A stretch of DNA of 33,315 bases from Gammaproteobacteria bacterium (GTDB lineage Bacteria > Pseudomonadota > Gammaproteobacteria > UBA6429 > Thiohalophilaceae): contig JAOULO010000039.1 of the NCBI GenBank assembly GCA_029881995.1, positions 1-33,315 on the forward strand, read 5' to 3'. Position numbers and translations under genes: made by a program. This document shows positions 16,964-26,238 of the stretch, piece after piece. Under the pieces are notes generated by a model. That model saw only the letters and a program-made list of their open reading frames with translations, searched no databases and was not told the DNA's origin. Within the stretch, counting starts at the first letter, position 1. Every line of letters begins with the position of its first letter.

Positions 16964-19012
16964 ATGAAGTCAGTACATAGGGGGATGTTAAATACTTACG
17001 CTGGCCGTGGCCTGTTCATAGGGCTATGCTGGTTGACGTTAGTTGCTGCCAAGCCGGTCCCACAAACGGCAAATAATAAGAGCGTTGCCCCAGCCAGGCA
17101 GGAAATGACCCTGAATTTTGCCGATGCCGATATCATGCAGGTGATTGAGGCAGTCGCAACCCGAACTGGACGAAACTTCATTATCGATCCCAGGGTCAAG
17201 GGCAAGGTAACGGTGATTTCCCAGAAGTCCATGGATGCCAATGAGCTGTATGAAGTCTTCCTGTCTGTTTTAAAAGTCCATGGCTATGCCGCTATTCCTG
17301 GAAAAAATGCCACCAAGATTGTACCGGAAGTAAACGCCAAGCAGGATGCCATTGAAACCCTGTCAAACAGAAAGCGGGATAGTGATAGCGACGCCTTTGT
17401 CACCCAGGTTCTGGAAGTGAAACATGTGGATGCGGCACAACTGGTACCCATCCTACGTCCCCTGGTTCCCCAGCGGGGGCACCTGGCAGCTTATCCGGCG
17501 TCTAATGTACTTATTATTTCCGATAGTGCGGCCAATATTTCACGTATTGCGACGATAGTGGGTCGTATCGATCAGGCCACCGGGGATGAGATCGAGGTGA
17601 TCCCCCTGCAACACGCCTCGGCAACAGAAATTGTCAGGGTGATCACTCAGCTTGAGGGGCGAGGCGGAAAGGGTAAGCATGACAGTTCCCAAGTGATTGC
17701 CGATGAACGTACCAACAGTATTTTGCTCGGTGGGGCCGTGGCCTCCCGGGTTCGAATCCGTGCCCTGATCTCTCATCTCGATACCCCTATGGATACCGGT
17801 GGACATACCCATGTGGTGTATCTGAAAAATGCCGTGGCCAAGGATCTGGTTGCAGTACTTACCGGAGTCAGTAAGAGTGTGGTGTCCAGAAAGGGTAAGA
17901 AGGCCGTTGCGGGTGGTGCCTCTTCGGGAAATATTACGATACAGGCCGATGAAAACACTAATGCCCTGGTGATCAATGCCCCGCCGGACGTCTTCCGATC
18001 CTTGCGTTCTGTGATCCAGAAGCTGGATATTCGTCGTGCCCAGGTGCTGGTTGAGGCAGTGGTGGCGGAAGTCAGTTCCGGTACTTCTACGGAGCTGGGT
18101 GTTCAATGGGCAGGGGACGGCTCTGCCAGTGATAATCCTGTTGGCATTATTGGTTTTGGAAATAATCCGACTGCTGTCGCGGGCTTGTTAGAAGACCCAC
18201 CCTTTGCTGCACCAGTCAGTGGTGGTTTGAATCTGGGACTGGGGAAACTTACCGGAACCAACAAAGTGGCCGCCCTGATCAATGCCATATCCGCAGATAC
18301 ATCCAATAACATTCTTTCTACACCGACCCTGGTGACGCTGGATAATGAAGAGGCAGAAATTGTTGTCGGTCAGAATGTCCCATTCATTACCGGTCAATAT
18401 TCCCAAACCAGCACAGGTTCTACCTCGAATCCATTTACCACGGTACAGCGTCAGGATGTGGGTCTGAAGCTCAAGATCAAACCCCAGATCAACGAAGGCA
18501 ATGCGGTCAAACTCGATGTGGAACAGGAGGTCTCCAGTATTGCTAATAGCACAGCCGGTGTTGACCTTATTACCAACAAACGTTCTATTAATACCAGTGT
18601 CATGGTGGATGATGGTCAGATCCTGGTATTGGGTGGTCTGATCGAAGATGTCCTACGTGAGAAGGAAGAACGTGTACCTCTGCTGGGTGATATACCTATC
18701 CTTGGCTGGTTGTTCCGTTATAACTCGGTGAGCAAGGACAAGACGAACCTGATGGTCTTCCTGCATCCCACCATATTAAAAGACGCAGCCTTTAGCGCGA
18801 AGGTAACTCACGATAAATATACCTATTTGCGTGATCAACAATTAGCTATTGCTGATCGCGGTGTCAGTTTTATGAATGATGATGAAACACCTCTGCTACC
18901 GGACATCAAGGACTTCATGGTGTTACCAGCCCCCTATCAGGACAATAAAACGCCAAGCCTGAATGATGTCAGTGCACCTCCTCCCCTCGAAAAAGGAGAG
19001 CTGAGTGAGTGA
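16964..19012 (+). CDS. gspD: Type II secretion secretin GspD
   Basis: GspD forms the outer-membrane channel. The 682-residue protein begins with a signal sequence (hydrophobic [12 protein letters not shown] about 18-29). It is followed by N0 ([19 protein letters not shown]), the N1-N3 repeats (for example [19 protein letters not shown] and [19 protein letters not shown]) and the C-terminal secretin barrel. The secretin signature [14 protein letters not shown] lies near residue 570. After about residue 600 is a short tail that could be a pilotin-binding S-domain; no pilotin gene is visible. The stop overlaps the gspE start by 8 bases, so the two are translationally coupled. Confidence 0.97.
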   Translation: MKSVHRGMLNTYAGRGLFIGLCWLTLVAAKPVPQTANNKSVAPARQEMTLNFADADIMQVIEAVATRTGRNFIIDPRVKGKVTVISQKSMDANELYEVFLSVLKVHGYAAIPGKNATKIVPEVNAKQDAIETLSNRKRDSDSDAFVTQVLEVKHVDAAQLVPILRPLVPQRGHLAAYPASNVLIISDSAANISRIATIVGRIDQATGDEIEVIPLQHASATEIVRVITQLEGRGGKGKHDSSQVIADERTNSILLGGAVASRVRIRALISHLDTPMDTGGHTHVVYLKNAVAKDLVAVLTGVSKSVVSRKGKKAVAGGASSGNITIQADENTNALVINAPPDVFRSLRSVIQKLDIRRAQVLVEAVVAEVSSGTSTELGVQWAGDGSASDNPVGIIGFGNNPTAVAGLLEDPPFAAPVSGGLNLGLGKLTGTNKVAALINAISADTSNNILSTPTLVTLDNEEAEIVVGQNVPFITGQYSQTSTGSTSNPFTTVQRQDVGLKLKIKPQINEGNAVKLDVEQEVSSIANSTAGVDLITNKRSINTSVMVDDGQILVLGGLIEDVLREKEERVPLLGDIPILGWLFRYNSVSKDKTNLMVFLHPTILKDAAFSAKVTHDKYTYLRDQQLAIADRGVSFMNDDETPLLPDIKDFMVLPAPYQDNKTPSLNDVSAPPPLEKGELSE

Positions 19013-20522
19013 GGAATCCCTGCAGGACTCAGTCGACTTAGAACAGGTTGGGACTAACAAGCCCCTGTCCTTTGCCTATGCCCGGCGTCACGGTGTACTG
19101 GTCGATGACATAAATGGCAGTAGTCTTGAAGTCACCCATCGCAGTAATGTCAGCAGTAAGACACTACTGGAACTGCAGCGCCACTTTGGTCTGTCACTTC
19201 GACTAAAGGCCATTCCTGACGAAGAATTCGACAAAATCCTGCAGGAAAATTATGAAATCCATTCCGGTGAGACCATGCAGGCCATGGAAGGACTGGGGGA
19301 TGAGCTGGACCTGTCCAGCATCGCCGAAGAGATCGGTGAACCGGAAGACCTGCTGGAAACCGAAGATGATGCGCCGATTATTCGTTTGATCAATGCCCTG
19401 TTGACCCAGGCGGTAAAAGAAAATGCATCGGATATTCATATCGAGCCCTTTGAAAACCGCTTACTGGTCAGGATTCGTGTGGACGGAGTATTACGTGAAG
19501 TGCTTTCTCCCCAGCGTGCCCTGGCACCACTGATTATCTCTCGTATCAAGGTTATGTCACGGCTGGATATCGCTGAAAAACGCCTGCCTCAGGACGGGCG
19601 AATTTCCTTGCGTATCGCCGGGCGGGCGGTGGATGTGCGTGTCTCAACCCTGCCATCTGGCCATGGTGAACGTGTTGTATTACGTCTGCTGGATAAACAG
19701 GCTGGCCGTCTGCAGCTGGATAATCTGGGCATGGACCCAGCCACACAGACCAGGATAGACCATATCATTGGTCGTCCCCACGGGATCATTCTTGTTACCG
19801 GGCCAACCGGTTCTGGTAAGACCACCACCCTGTATGCAGCCCTGGCGAAACTGAACAATACCACACGTAACATCATGACCGTGGAAGACCCCATCGAGTA
19901 TTACATCGATGGCATTGGCCAGACCCAGGTCAATCAGAAGGTGGATATGAGTTTTGCACGTGGTCTGCGCGCCATCCTGCGTCAGGACCCGGATGTGGTG
20001 ATGGTCGGTGAAATTCGTGATTTAGAGACCGTGGAAATTGCCATCCAGGCCAGTTTGACCGGTCACCTGGTTTTCTCCACTCTGCATACCAATACCGCCA
20101 TTGGTGCCGTCACTCGTTTACGTGATATGGGTGTTGAGCCCTTCCTGTTGTCGTCCAGCTTACTGGGTGTTCTGGCCCAACGACTGGTCCGAAAACTCTG
20201 TGATCACTGTAAACGTGAACACACTCCCGATACTACGGAAAGAAAACTGCTTGGCTTGAACGGTGACAAAAATCTGAAGATCTACGAAGCCGTGGGCTGC
20301 GAGCATTGTAATCAGCGCGGTTATCGAGGCCGGACCGGAATTTATGAACTGGTCGATATCGATGACACCCTACGAACCTTGATCCATGATGGGGCCGGTG
20401 AACATGAAATGGAAAAACATGCACGTAAATCCTCGACCAGTATTCGACAGGACGGTGTGCGACTGATCCTGGCCGGACAGACCTCACTGGAAGAAGTACT
20501 GCGGGTCACCCGGGAGGACTAA
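19005..20522 (+). CDS. gspE: Type II secretion ATPase GspE
   Basis: The 505-residue cytoplasmic ATPase powers the pseudopilus. It has an N-terminal domain that docks on GspL (about 1-110), then the ATPase core: Walker [16 protein letters not shown], Walker [14 protein letters not shown], His box [14 protein letters not shown], and the tetracysteine zinc finger (CDHCKREH, then CEHCNQRG) typical of GspE/PilB. Start is GTG at 19005, with AAGGAG 6 bases upstream inside the end of gspD. It is the closest relative of PilB in the window. gspF begins 6 bases after its stop. Confidence 0.97.
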   Translation: MSEESLQDSVDLEQVGTNKPLSFAYARRHGVLVDDINGSSLEVTHRSNVSSKTLLELQRHFGLSLRLKAIPDEEFDKILQENYEIHSGETMQAMEGLGDELDLSSIAEEIGEPEDLLETEDDAPIIRLINALLTQAVKENASDIHIEPFENRLLVRIRVDGVLREVLSPQRALAPLIISRIKVMSRLDIAEKRLPQDGRISLRIAGRAVDVRVSTLPSGHGERVVLRLLDKQAGRLQLDNLGMDPATQTRIDHIIGRPHGIILVTGPTGSGKTTTLYAALAKLNNTTRNIMTVEDPIEYYIDGIGQTQVNQKVDMSFARGLRAILRQDPDVVMVGEIRDLETVEIAIQASLTGHLVFSTLHTNTAIGAVTRLRDMGVEPFLLSSSLLGVLAQRLVRKLCDHCKREHTPDTTERKLLGLNGDKNLKIYEAVGCEHCNQRGYRGRTGIYELVDIDDTLRTLIHDGAGEHEMEKHARKSSTSIRQDGVRLILAGQTSLEEVLRVTRED

Positions 20523-20528
20523 TCACCC

Positions 20529-21752
20529 ATGGGTGCCTTTGAATATCTAGCCCTCGATAAGGCCGGCCGCGAGACAAAAGGCGTCATTGAAGGCGACTCA
20601 CCTCGACAGATCCGCAGCCAGTTGCGAGAAAAAGGACTGATCCCCCTCAATGTTGAAGAAGTGGCACAAAAGGAATCGGCCAAACCGGGGAGCGGTGGCT
20701 TCAAACGCATCCAACGAGGGATCAGTTCAACCGACCTGGCCCTGCTCACCCGACAACTTGCCACCCTGACCCGTTCCGGCCTGCCCCTGGATGAGGCCAC
20801 GGCCACCGTCGCCAGACAAACAGAAAAGCCACGCCTAAAACGACTGATACTTGGAGTGCGTGCCATGATCGTGGAAGGGCACTCCCTTGCCGATGGTCTT
20901 GGCAAGTTTCCCCATGTGTTTCCTGATCTTTATCGTGCGACGGTTGCGGCAGGTGAGCAGTCCGGTTTTCTGGATGCCGTCCTGGAACGTCTGGCGGACT
21001 ACACGGAAAACCGCCAGCAACTTCAACAGCGTATACAACTGGCCCTGTTCTATCCCATTATCCTGACGGTCATCGCGATACTGGTGGTAACTGGCCTACT
21101 GACCTATGTGGTACCGGAAGTGGTCAAGGTGTTTGCAGATACCGGTCAGGCCTTACCCCTGTTAACCCGAATCATGATCTCCACCAGTGATTTTTTACGT
21201 GACTATATGTTGTTGCTGGTGCTGGGTCTGGTGTTACTAGGGGGTGGTATTCGACACTTATTACAACAACCCCATGCCAAAAAACAATTTCATAAATCCT
21301 TATTAAAACTTCCGGTCATTGGTAAGTTAAACCGTGGTATCAATACCGCGCGCTTTGCCCGTACCCTGAGCATTCTGGCTGCCAGTGGAGTAAATGTGCT
21401 CGATGCCTTACGCATCTCTGGTGAGGTGGTCAGCAATATTCCCATGCGTGAAGCCATTCATGAAGCCGCCCTGCGTGTTCGTGAAGGTGCTGCATTAGGC
21501 AAGTCACTGGAACGCAGTGGTTACTTCCCACCCATTACGGTAAACCTGATCAGTAGTGGTGAAGTCAGTGGTAAGCTGGAAGAAATGCTGGAACGCGCCG
21601 CCACCAATCAGGAACGGGAACTGGAAACCACCATCGCGATGATCATGGGTATGCTGGAACCTTTACTCATTCTTGTCATGGGTGGTGTTGTACTCGTCAT
21701 TGTATTAGCTATTCTGCTGCCTATTTTCGATCTCAACCAGCTGGTTAAATAA
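20529..21752 (+). CDS. gspF: Type II secretion inner-membrane platform protein GspF
   Basis: The 407-residue GspF has the two tandem four-helix cytoplasmic domains (LALLTRQLATLTRSGLPLDEA and TARFARTLSILAASGVNVLDA) and three membrane helices (about 170-195, 222-240 and 375-400). It works with GspE, GspL and GspM as the assembly platform. The N terminus MGAFEYLALDKAGRETKGVIEGD is the standard GspF opening. The preceding GGGAGG within the end of gspE serves as ribosome binding site. It ends the first part of the cluster; a 134-base gap and an unrelated gene follow before gspG. Confidence 0.97.
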   Translation: MGAFEYLALDKAGRETKGVIEGDSPRQIRSQLREKGLIPLNVEEVAQKESAKPGSGGFKRIQRGISSTDLALLTRQLATLTRSGLPLDEATATVARQTEKPRLKRLILGVRAMIVEGHSLADGLGKFPHVFPDLYRATVAAGEQSGFLDAVLERLADYTENRQQLQQRIQLALFYPIILTVIAILVVTGLLTYVVPEVVKVFADTGQALPLLTRIMISTSDFLRDYMLLLVLGLVLLGGGIRHLLQQPHAKKQFHKSLLKLPVIGKLNRGINTARFARTLSILAASGVNVLDALRISGEVVSNIPMREAIHEAALRVREGAALGKSLERSGYFPPITVNLISSGEVSGKLEEMLERAATNQERELETTIAMIMGMLEPLLILVMGGVVLVIVLAILLPIFDLNQLVK

Positions 21753-21886
21753 AGTCCACACTTTTCAAATTCACTTCATTGTTGTGTCATGTTTAATTGT
21801 GAAATGTGAATTTCATGTTAGACATGCACATCTGTTATAGTTAAAAGGCTTTTATTACAAAAAAACAAACCTAGAGGGGTTCGATA

Positions 21887-22909
21887 ATGGAATATATCAA
21901 CTTATTAAAAAAAGCATTACTCGCCACAGCATTTGCAGGATTGGTTGCCTGTGGTGGTGGAAGTAGTAGTAGTAACAGTTCTGATAGCAGTCCAACCTAT
22001 AGTGGTAAGACAGAACAGGCAGTTATCACCGAAGACAATGCGGAAGAGATGCTGGATGCTTCAATCGATGGTGCCTCGGCAGGTAGTCAGGCCGCTAATC
22101 TTACTTCAAACGATTCTGGTGATAATCAGAAAAAGGCACGTTTAGCCGGTATTGCTTCGAAGCTGAAGAACATGGCCAAAGCCGCCACAGAACAATTGAA
22201 TAGTAATGGTGATTCTGCTCAGGTTGTTTCAGCCGACGAGGTTAAACAAAGTGATTGTGAAGGGGTAGTTGGTCAGTCGGTTACTACAGGTTCGTTTGAT
22301 ACTGATAGTGGTGCCTTCAATGCCTCTGTTCAATATACAAATTTCTGTCATAGTGAAGAAACTGATGGTGCTACCATGGATGGCAGTATTTCCATGACCG
22401 GTTTTTTTGATTGGGAGAAAGAAATTTTTGATTTCAAACTATCATTTACTAATCTGACAGCCAAAGACGAAACGGATTCCATGACCATGAATGGCAAGAT
22501 ATCCATGGCAGGTTCTGATGATTCATTTAATGTATCAATGACGTTTGATTTCAAGGATAACAATAGTAATAAGGTATTCCGGGTAGAAGACTATAAATTA
22601 ACGGTAAACGAATATGGTACGTATCCTGATGGTCATTTTACGGCAGATATTAGTGGTAAGACCTACCATACGGATTACGGTTCATATTCAATTGAGACCA
22701 TTGAGTTGATTAACGTTAATTACAGTGACGAATATCCCAATGCAGGAATTATTAAACTGAGTGGCAATAAAAGTTCAGTGACAGCCCACTTCATGCCGGA
22801 TGGTAAATATATCCTGTACATCGATAATAATGGTGATGGTGTCACTGATGTAACTAAAGATTGTGATGTAAATAATGGTGAATGCGGCGAAATAGTTGCT
22901 GAGTTCTGA
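21887..22909 (+). CDS. Unrecognised lipoprotein inserted between gspF and gspG
   Basis: 340 residues. The N terminus is a clear lipoprotein signal (MEYINLLKKALLATAFAGLVAC) with lipobox LVAC and lipidated Cys22. A Gly/Ser/Asn-rich tether (GGGSSSSNSSDSS) and a helical segment (about 80-110) follow, then a beta-rich domain with repeated phrases such as TMDGSISMTGFFD and SMTMNGKISMAGSDD. Near the end is an EF-hand-like loop DNNGDGVTD followed by DCDVNNGECGE. The other cysteines are about 124, 154, 329 and 334, which could make two disulfides. It has a good ribosome binding site (GAGGGG), its own terminator, and splits gspF from gspG. I do not recognise the family. Placement suggests a surface or secreted partner or substrate of the secretion system, but this is inference. 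Confidence 0.9.
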   Translation: MEYINLLKKALLATAFAGLVACGGGSSSSNSSDSSPTYSGKTEQAVITEDNAEEMLDASIDGASAGSQAANLTSNDSGDNQKKARLAGIASKLKNMAKAATEQLNSNGDSAQVVSADEVKQSDCEGVVGQSVTTGSFDTDSGAFNASVQYTNFCHSEETDGATMDGSISMTGFFDWEKEIFDFKLSFTNLTAKDETDSMTMNGKISMAGSDDSFNVSMTFDFKDNNSNKVFRVEDYKLTVNEYGTYPDGHFTADISGKTYHTDYGSYSIETIELINVNYSDEYPNAGIIKLSGNKSSVTAHFMPDGKYILYIDNNGDGVTDVTKDCDVNNGECGEIVAEF

Positions 22910-22933
22910 TCACTATACTTATAACAAAATCCA

Positions 22934-22961
22934 AAGCGGGCCACCAGGCCCGCTTTTTTTT
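22934..22961 (+). terminator. Strong intrinsic terminator after the lipoprotein gene
   Basis: AAGCGGGCC (22934-22942) pairs with GGCCCGCTT (22947-22955) around loop ACCA and runs into eight T residues (22954-22961). It lies 25 bases after the stop. gspG-N therefore need their own promoter, or rely on readthrough; I could not identify one in 22962-23061. Confidence 0.95.
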
Positions 22962-23067
22962 GTCTTTTGGGGATATTTCAGGCTGGTTTGTGTGTCTATG
23001 TTTGTTAGGATCGTGTGCCAAATGACGCTAACTATGCAGAATAAAATTTAATCACAAAGGTATGTGC

Positions 23068-23502
23068 ATGAAAAACAGACCCACATTCAAATATTCAAGC
23101 GGCTTTACCCTTATTGAAATTATGGTCGTGGTGGTCATCCTGGCCATTCTGGCGGCCACCGTGGTGCCCAAAATCATGGATCGGCCTCAGGAAGCTCGAA
23201 TTGCCAAGGCCAAACAGGATATCCGTGCCCTGGAGGCAGGCCTGGATCTCTATAAACTGGACAACTTTACCTACCCCGATACCGAACAGGGTCTGGAATC
23301 CCTGGTCAGCAAGCCAAGCGGGGGCAATGAACCCAAGCGTTATCGTGATGGGGGCTATGTCAAAAGTCTGCAGGACGATCCCTGGGGCAATCCCTACCAG
23401 TACCTGAGTCCTGGCGAACACGGTGAGGCGGACATCTTTTCCCTGGGGCCGGATCAGCAGCCCAGTGATGATGATATCGGCAACTGGAACCTCGACAAGT
23501 AA
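23068..23502 (+). CDS. gspG: Major pseudopilin GspG
   Basis: GspG is the main subunit of the type II secretion pseudopilus. The leader MKNRPTFKYSSG is cut after Gly, giving FTLIEIMVVVVILAILAATVVP with Glu5. The C-terminal half is diagnostic: TYPDTEQGLESLV, DPWGNPYQYLSPG, then DIFSLGPDQQPSDDDIGNW, the Asp-rich calcium site. ATG 23068 has AAGG 7 bases upstream; an in-frame ATG at 23062 is too close to it. The mature protein lacks the long D-region of pilins, as expected. gspH starts 9 bases after its stop. Confidence 0.97.
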   Translation: MKNRPTFKYSSGFTLIEIMVVVVILAILAATVVPKIMDRPQEARIAKAKQDIRALEAGLDLYKLDNFTYPDTEQGLESLVSKPSGGNEPKRYRDGGYVKSLQDDPWGNPYQYLSPGEHGEADIFSLGPDQQPSDDDIGNWNLDK

Positions 23503-23511
23503 ACCCTTCTT

Positions 23512-24087
23512 TTGCACTGTCCCGCATCGACAACCCGCTGCCATGGTTTCACCTTGCTGGAACTCATGGTGGTGCTGGTCTTGATGGGGATCATCACCAG
23601 CATGATGACCATCTCGGTGGGGGATGGTGGCAAATTCCGTGAACTGGAAGAAGAGGCCCAGCGCCTCAAGACCCTGCTGGAAATGGCAAAGGATGAAACC
23701 ATTATGCGTTCCCAGGACTGGACCATCGCGATCCTCGAGAATGGCTACCAGTTTGAACTCGAGAGAATCGAAGATGACAAGGGAACTCGCAAACGAAAGC
23801 GCCACCCGATAGAAGATAAAATATTTCGCCAACGTCAGTTAGAAGGCTATCGCCTGAATCTGATATTTGACGACAGCAGTTCATTTACCGAAGAACAGAT
23901 CCCGGACGAGCTCAAGACCGAAAATGAAGAAGACATCATCGGCCGGGTATCTATCTATGCCAGTGGTGAGATGTCAGAAAATTTTGAAATTACCATGGAA
24001 CAGGAAAATGGTGAGGACAAGTTTATTCTCACCGGCGATCAATTGGGTCAGCTCAAACTGAAAAGCTCTCGGGACGAGGACATATGA
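23512..24087 (+). CDS. gspH: Minor pseudopilin GspH
   Basis: A 191-residue prepilin-type protein: leader MHCPASTTRCHG, cut after Gly, then FTLLELMVVLVLMGIITSMM with Glu5. The C-terminal globular part (about 60-191) is charged and beta-rich, including a Lys/Arg cluster (GTRKRKRHP). Position between gspG and gspI identifies it. The only in-frame start after the upstream stop is TTG at 23512, and no Shine-Dalgarno sequence precedes it; translation is probably coupled to gspG. The stop overlaps gspI as ATGA. Confidence 0.92.
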   Translation: MHCPASTTRCHGFTLLELMVVLVLMGIITSMMTISVGDGGKFRELEEEAQRLKTLLEMAKDETIMRSQDWTIAILENGYQFELERIEDDKGTRKRKRHPIEDKIFRQRQLEGYRLNLIFDDSSSFTEEQIPDELKTENEEDIIGRVSIYASGEMSENFEITMEQENGEDKFILTGDQLGQLKLKSSRDEDI

Positions 24088-24473
24088 AAATCCATCGTGG
24101 CTTTACCTTGCTGGAAGTGCTGATCGCGCTGGCCGTGGCGGCCGTGGGGCTGGCCGGTGTCTCCAAGGTGGCCGGTAGCAATATCTATAACGCCCAGTAT
24201 CTGCAAAACAAAACCATCGCCCAGTGGGTGGCCATGAACCGGCTTACCGAATTGCGGGTGAGAAAGGAATTTCCTCCCATTGGCAAGACCAAAGGGGATA
24301 TGGAAATGGCGGGACGCAAGTGGTACTGGCAACAGGAATCCAAAACAACACCTTTTGCCATGGCGGCCATTAAACAGAGCCTGCGTGAAGTGGAAATCAG
24401 TGTGTATACCAGTGATGACAGCAAGGCCTCGGCCATTGTCAGTATCAGTACCTTTCTGGCCAAACCAGAATGA
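24084..24473 (+). CDS. gspI: Minor pseudopilin GspI
   Basis: 129 residues. Leader MKIHRG is cut after Gly6, then FTLLEVLIALAVAAVGLAGV with Glu5. The family phrase AQWVAMNRLTELRV is present around residues 46-60, typical of GspI (AxxVAxNxLxE). GspI forms the pseudopilus tip complex with GspJ and GspK. Its ATG overlaps the gspH stop and its own stop overlaps the gspJ start, both as ATGA. Confidence 0.96.
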   Translation: MKIHRGFTLLEVLIALAVAAVGLAGVSKVAGSNIYNAQYLQNKTIAQWVAMNRLTELRVRKEFPPIGKTKGDMEMAGRKWYWQQESKTTPFAMAAIKQSLREVEISVYTSDDSKASAIVSISTFLAKPE

Positions 24474-25105
24474 AGTGCATGAAAAGACAGTGTCGGGGTT
24501 TTACCTTGCTGGAATTACTGGTGGCCATCGGGGTGTTCTCGGTACTGGCGATCATGTCCTACAGCACCCTGAGCGGAATACTGAAGCAGCAGGGGATAAC
24601 CCGGGAAAAGTCAGATCAACTGAATCGGGCGCAAAAGGCCATGCTACATCTTGAGCGTGATATTTTACAGATAGTGGTCAGACCCATTCGAGATCAGTAT
24701 GGACTTGAACAGGGAGCCGTGATCGGAGACGAGTATAAAGACATCCGTCTGGAATTTACCCGCACGGGTCGCCCCAATCCCAATTTTGCCCCACGCAGTT
24801 ATTTACAGCGCATCAGTTATGCCATGCCCCAGGATGAAGAGGGCAAATTGTATCGCTATGTCTGGCCCAGTCTGGATCGGGCAGATGGGGCTGAACCCTT
24901 AAAAATGCTCCTGCTGGATGATGTGGAAGAAATGACCGTCCGGTTTTATGACAACCAGGGTGAAGAACAGGGTGAATGGCCACCTGTGGCAAGCCAGGCA
25001 ACGGGTCAGTCAAACCTGCGAGCCATGCCCAGGGGTATCAAGGTAGTGTTAAAACTGAAGAGCATGGGTGAGATCTGGCGCCTGTTGGAGATGCCTGGCT
25101 CATGA
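24470..25105 (+). CDS. gspJ: Minor pseudopilin GspJ
   Basis: 211 residues. Leader MKCMKRQCRG is cut after Gly, then FTLLELLVAIGVFSVLAIMS with Glu5. Family features are RAQKAMLHLERDILQIVVRPIRD and LLDDVEEMTVRFYD in the globular domain, and IKVVLKL near the end. A second in-frame ATG at 24479 would shorten the leader by three residues. Overlaps gspK by 4 bases. Confidence 0.96.
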   Translation: MKCMKRQCRGFTLLELLVAIGVFSVLAIMSYSTLSGILKQQGITREKSDQLNRAQKAMLHLERDILQIVVRPIRDQYGLEQGAVIGDEYKDIRLEFTRTGRPNPNFAPRSYLQRISYAMPQDEEGKLYRYVWPSLDRADGAEPLKMLLLDDVEEMTVRFYDNQGEEQGEWPPVASQATGQSNLRAMPRGIKVVLKLKSMGEIWRLLEMPGS

Positions 25106-26238
25106 ACCACATGACAGATAAAAAGCAGCAAGGAATTGCACTGATTACGGTATTACTGGTGTTGTCTCTGGCCACGGTGGCGGCCGTCTCCATGACCAGC
25201 CGCCAGCAACTGGATATCCGCCGCACCACCAATATCCTGCTGATTGAAGAGGCCTATGCCACCCTGTTGGCAGTGGAGGACTTTGCCAAGCGCGGGCTGA
25301 TAGAAGATGCCAAACAATCAAATACCGATGCCTTTAATGATTTCTGGGCCTCGGAGGAAATTCAAAAGCAGGCCATCCCCGTCGGCAATTTTACCCTCAC
25401 CGAGTTTTATGTTGAGGACCTGCAGGGCCGTTTTAACCTGACCAACCTGATGGATGCGAATGGTACAAGTGTCGATACTAATCACCAGAGCAATTTTCGC
25501 CGTCTGTTAAATGAGGTGGGACTGCCTGCAAGCCTGGTCAATGCCAGCATTGACTGGATGGATGATAATGCTAATCCAACGGGCAATGACGGGGCCGAGA
25601 GTGACATGTACAGCTCACTGGAAAAACCCTATCGGACCCCTAACACCTTGATGGCCAGTGCCAGTGAATTATTCCGCTTACATGGTGTCAATCTAACAGG
25701 CTTGCAGGACAGTAATAATACCAACAGGGAATATCGGCAAAAAATCTGTATGATGTTACTGGGCGATGAGCTGGTTTGTGGAATTTCCACCCAACCCGAC
25801 CCCGTCACCCAGCAGGTGGCCAGTCTGGAGAAAAACCTGTTGATTAGCCTGCCAGAAAGGACACCGATCAATGTTAATACCGTGGCATCACCGGCAATCT
25901 ATATGATGCTGGTAAGGGGGCTTAGCCGTGCCGATGCTGAGGCAATTTATAGCGACATTCAGATAAGCGTTAAAGATAAGGATGCGAAATTTACTAACAG
26001 TAATGGATTCTGGACACATCCGAAGATACAAAACCTTAATCCTAGATTCCCGGAATCAGAACGGGTGGAGATAAGTGTTAGCAGCAATTACTTTTTATTC
26101 CGGGCCCAGGCTATTAATAAAACCAATGAAGATTTTGTAGTATATTTGAATACCATAATGAAAAGAACCAGTAACCAGGGCGCTGCTACCACAGTTGAAG
26201 TGGTCAGGCGCAGTTTCGGCAAGGCAGGAGAAATCTAG
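25102..26238 (+). CDS. gspK: Minor pseudopilin GspK (tip subunit)
   Basis: 378 residues, the large pseudopilin that caps the tip. Leader MNHMTDKKQQG is cut after Gly, then IALITVLLVLSLATVAAVSM: mature position 5 is Thr, not Glu. This loss of Glu5 is the known hallmark of GspK and fits a subunit placed first. EDLQGRFNLTNLMD, SIDWMDDNANPTGNDGAESDMY (calcium-site region) and ERTPINVNTV are typical family stretches. Its stop is immediately followed by the TTG start of gspL. Confidence 0.97.
   Translation: MNHMTDKKQQGIALITVLLVLSLATVAAVSMTSRQQLDIRRTTNILLIEEAYATLLAVEDFAKRGLIEDAKQSNTDAFNDFWASEEIQKQAIPVGNFTLTEFYVEDLQGRFNLTNLMDANGTSVDTNHQSNFRRLLNEVGLPASLVNASIDWMDDNANPTGNDGAESDMYSSLEKPYRTPNTLMASASELFRLHGVNLTGLQDSNNTNREYRQKICMMLLGDELVCGISTQPDPVTQQVASLEKNLLISLPERTPINVNTVASPAIYMMLVRGLSRADAEAIYSDIQISVKDKDAKFTNSNGFWTHPKIQNLNPRFPESERVEISVSSNYFLFRAQAINKTNEDFVVYLNTIMKRTSNQGAATTVEVVRRSFGKAGEI

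Noticed and set aside
17540-18106. Long antisense open frame inside gspD
   Set aside because: It is a shadow of the secretin gene: no ribosome binding site, odd His/Arg-rich composition, no recognisable domain. The same applies to the antisense frames in capA, pilB and gspG.
21767-21813. Inverted repeat AAATTCAC / GTGAATTT after gspF as a terminator
   Set aside because: The loop is about 31 bases, the stem is AT-rich and no U-tract follows.
25102-26238. Missing Glu5 in GspK as a defect
   Set aside because: Absence of Glu5 is normal for GspK.
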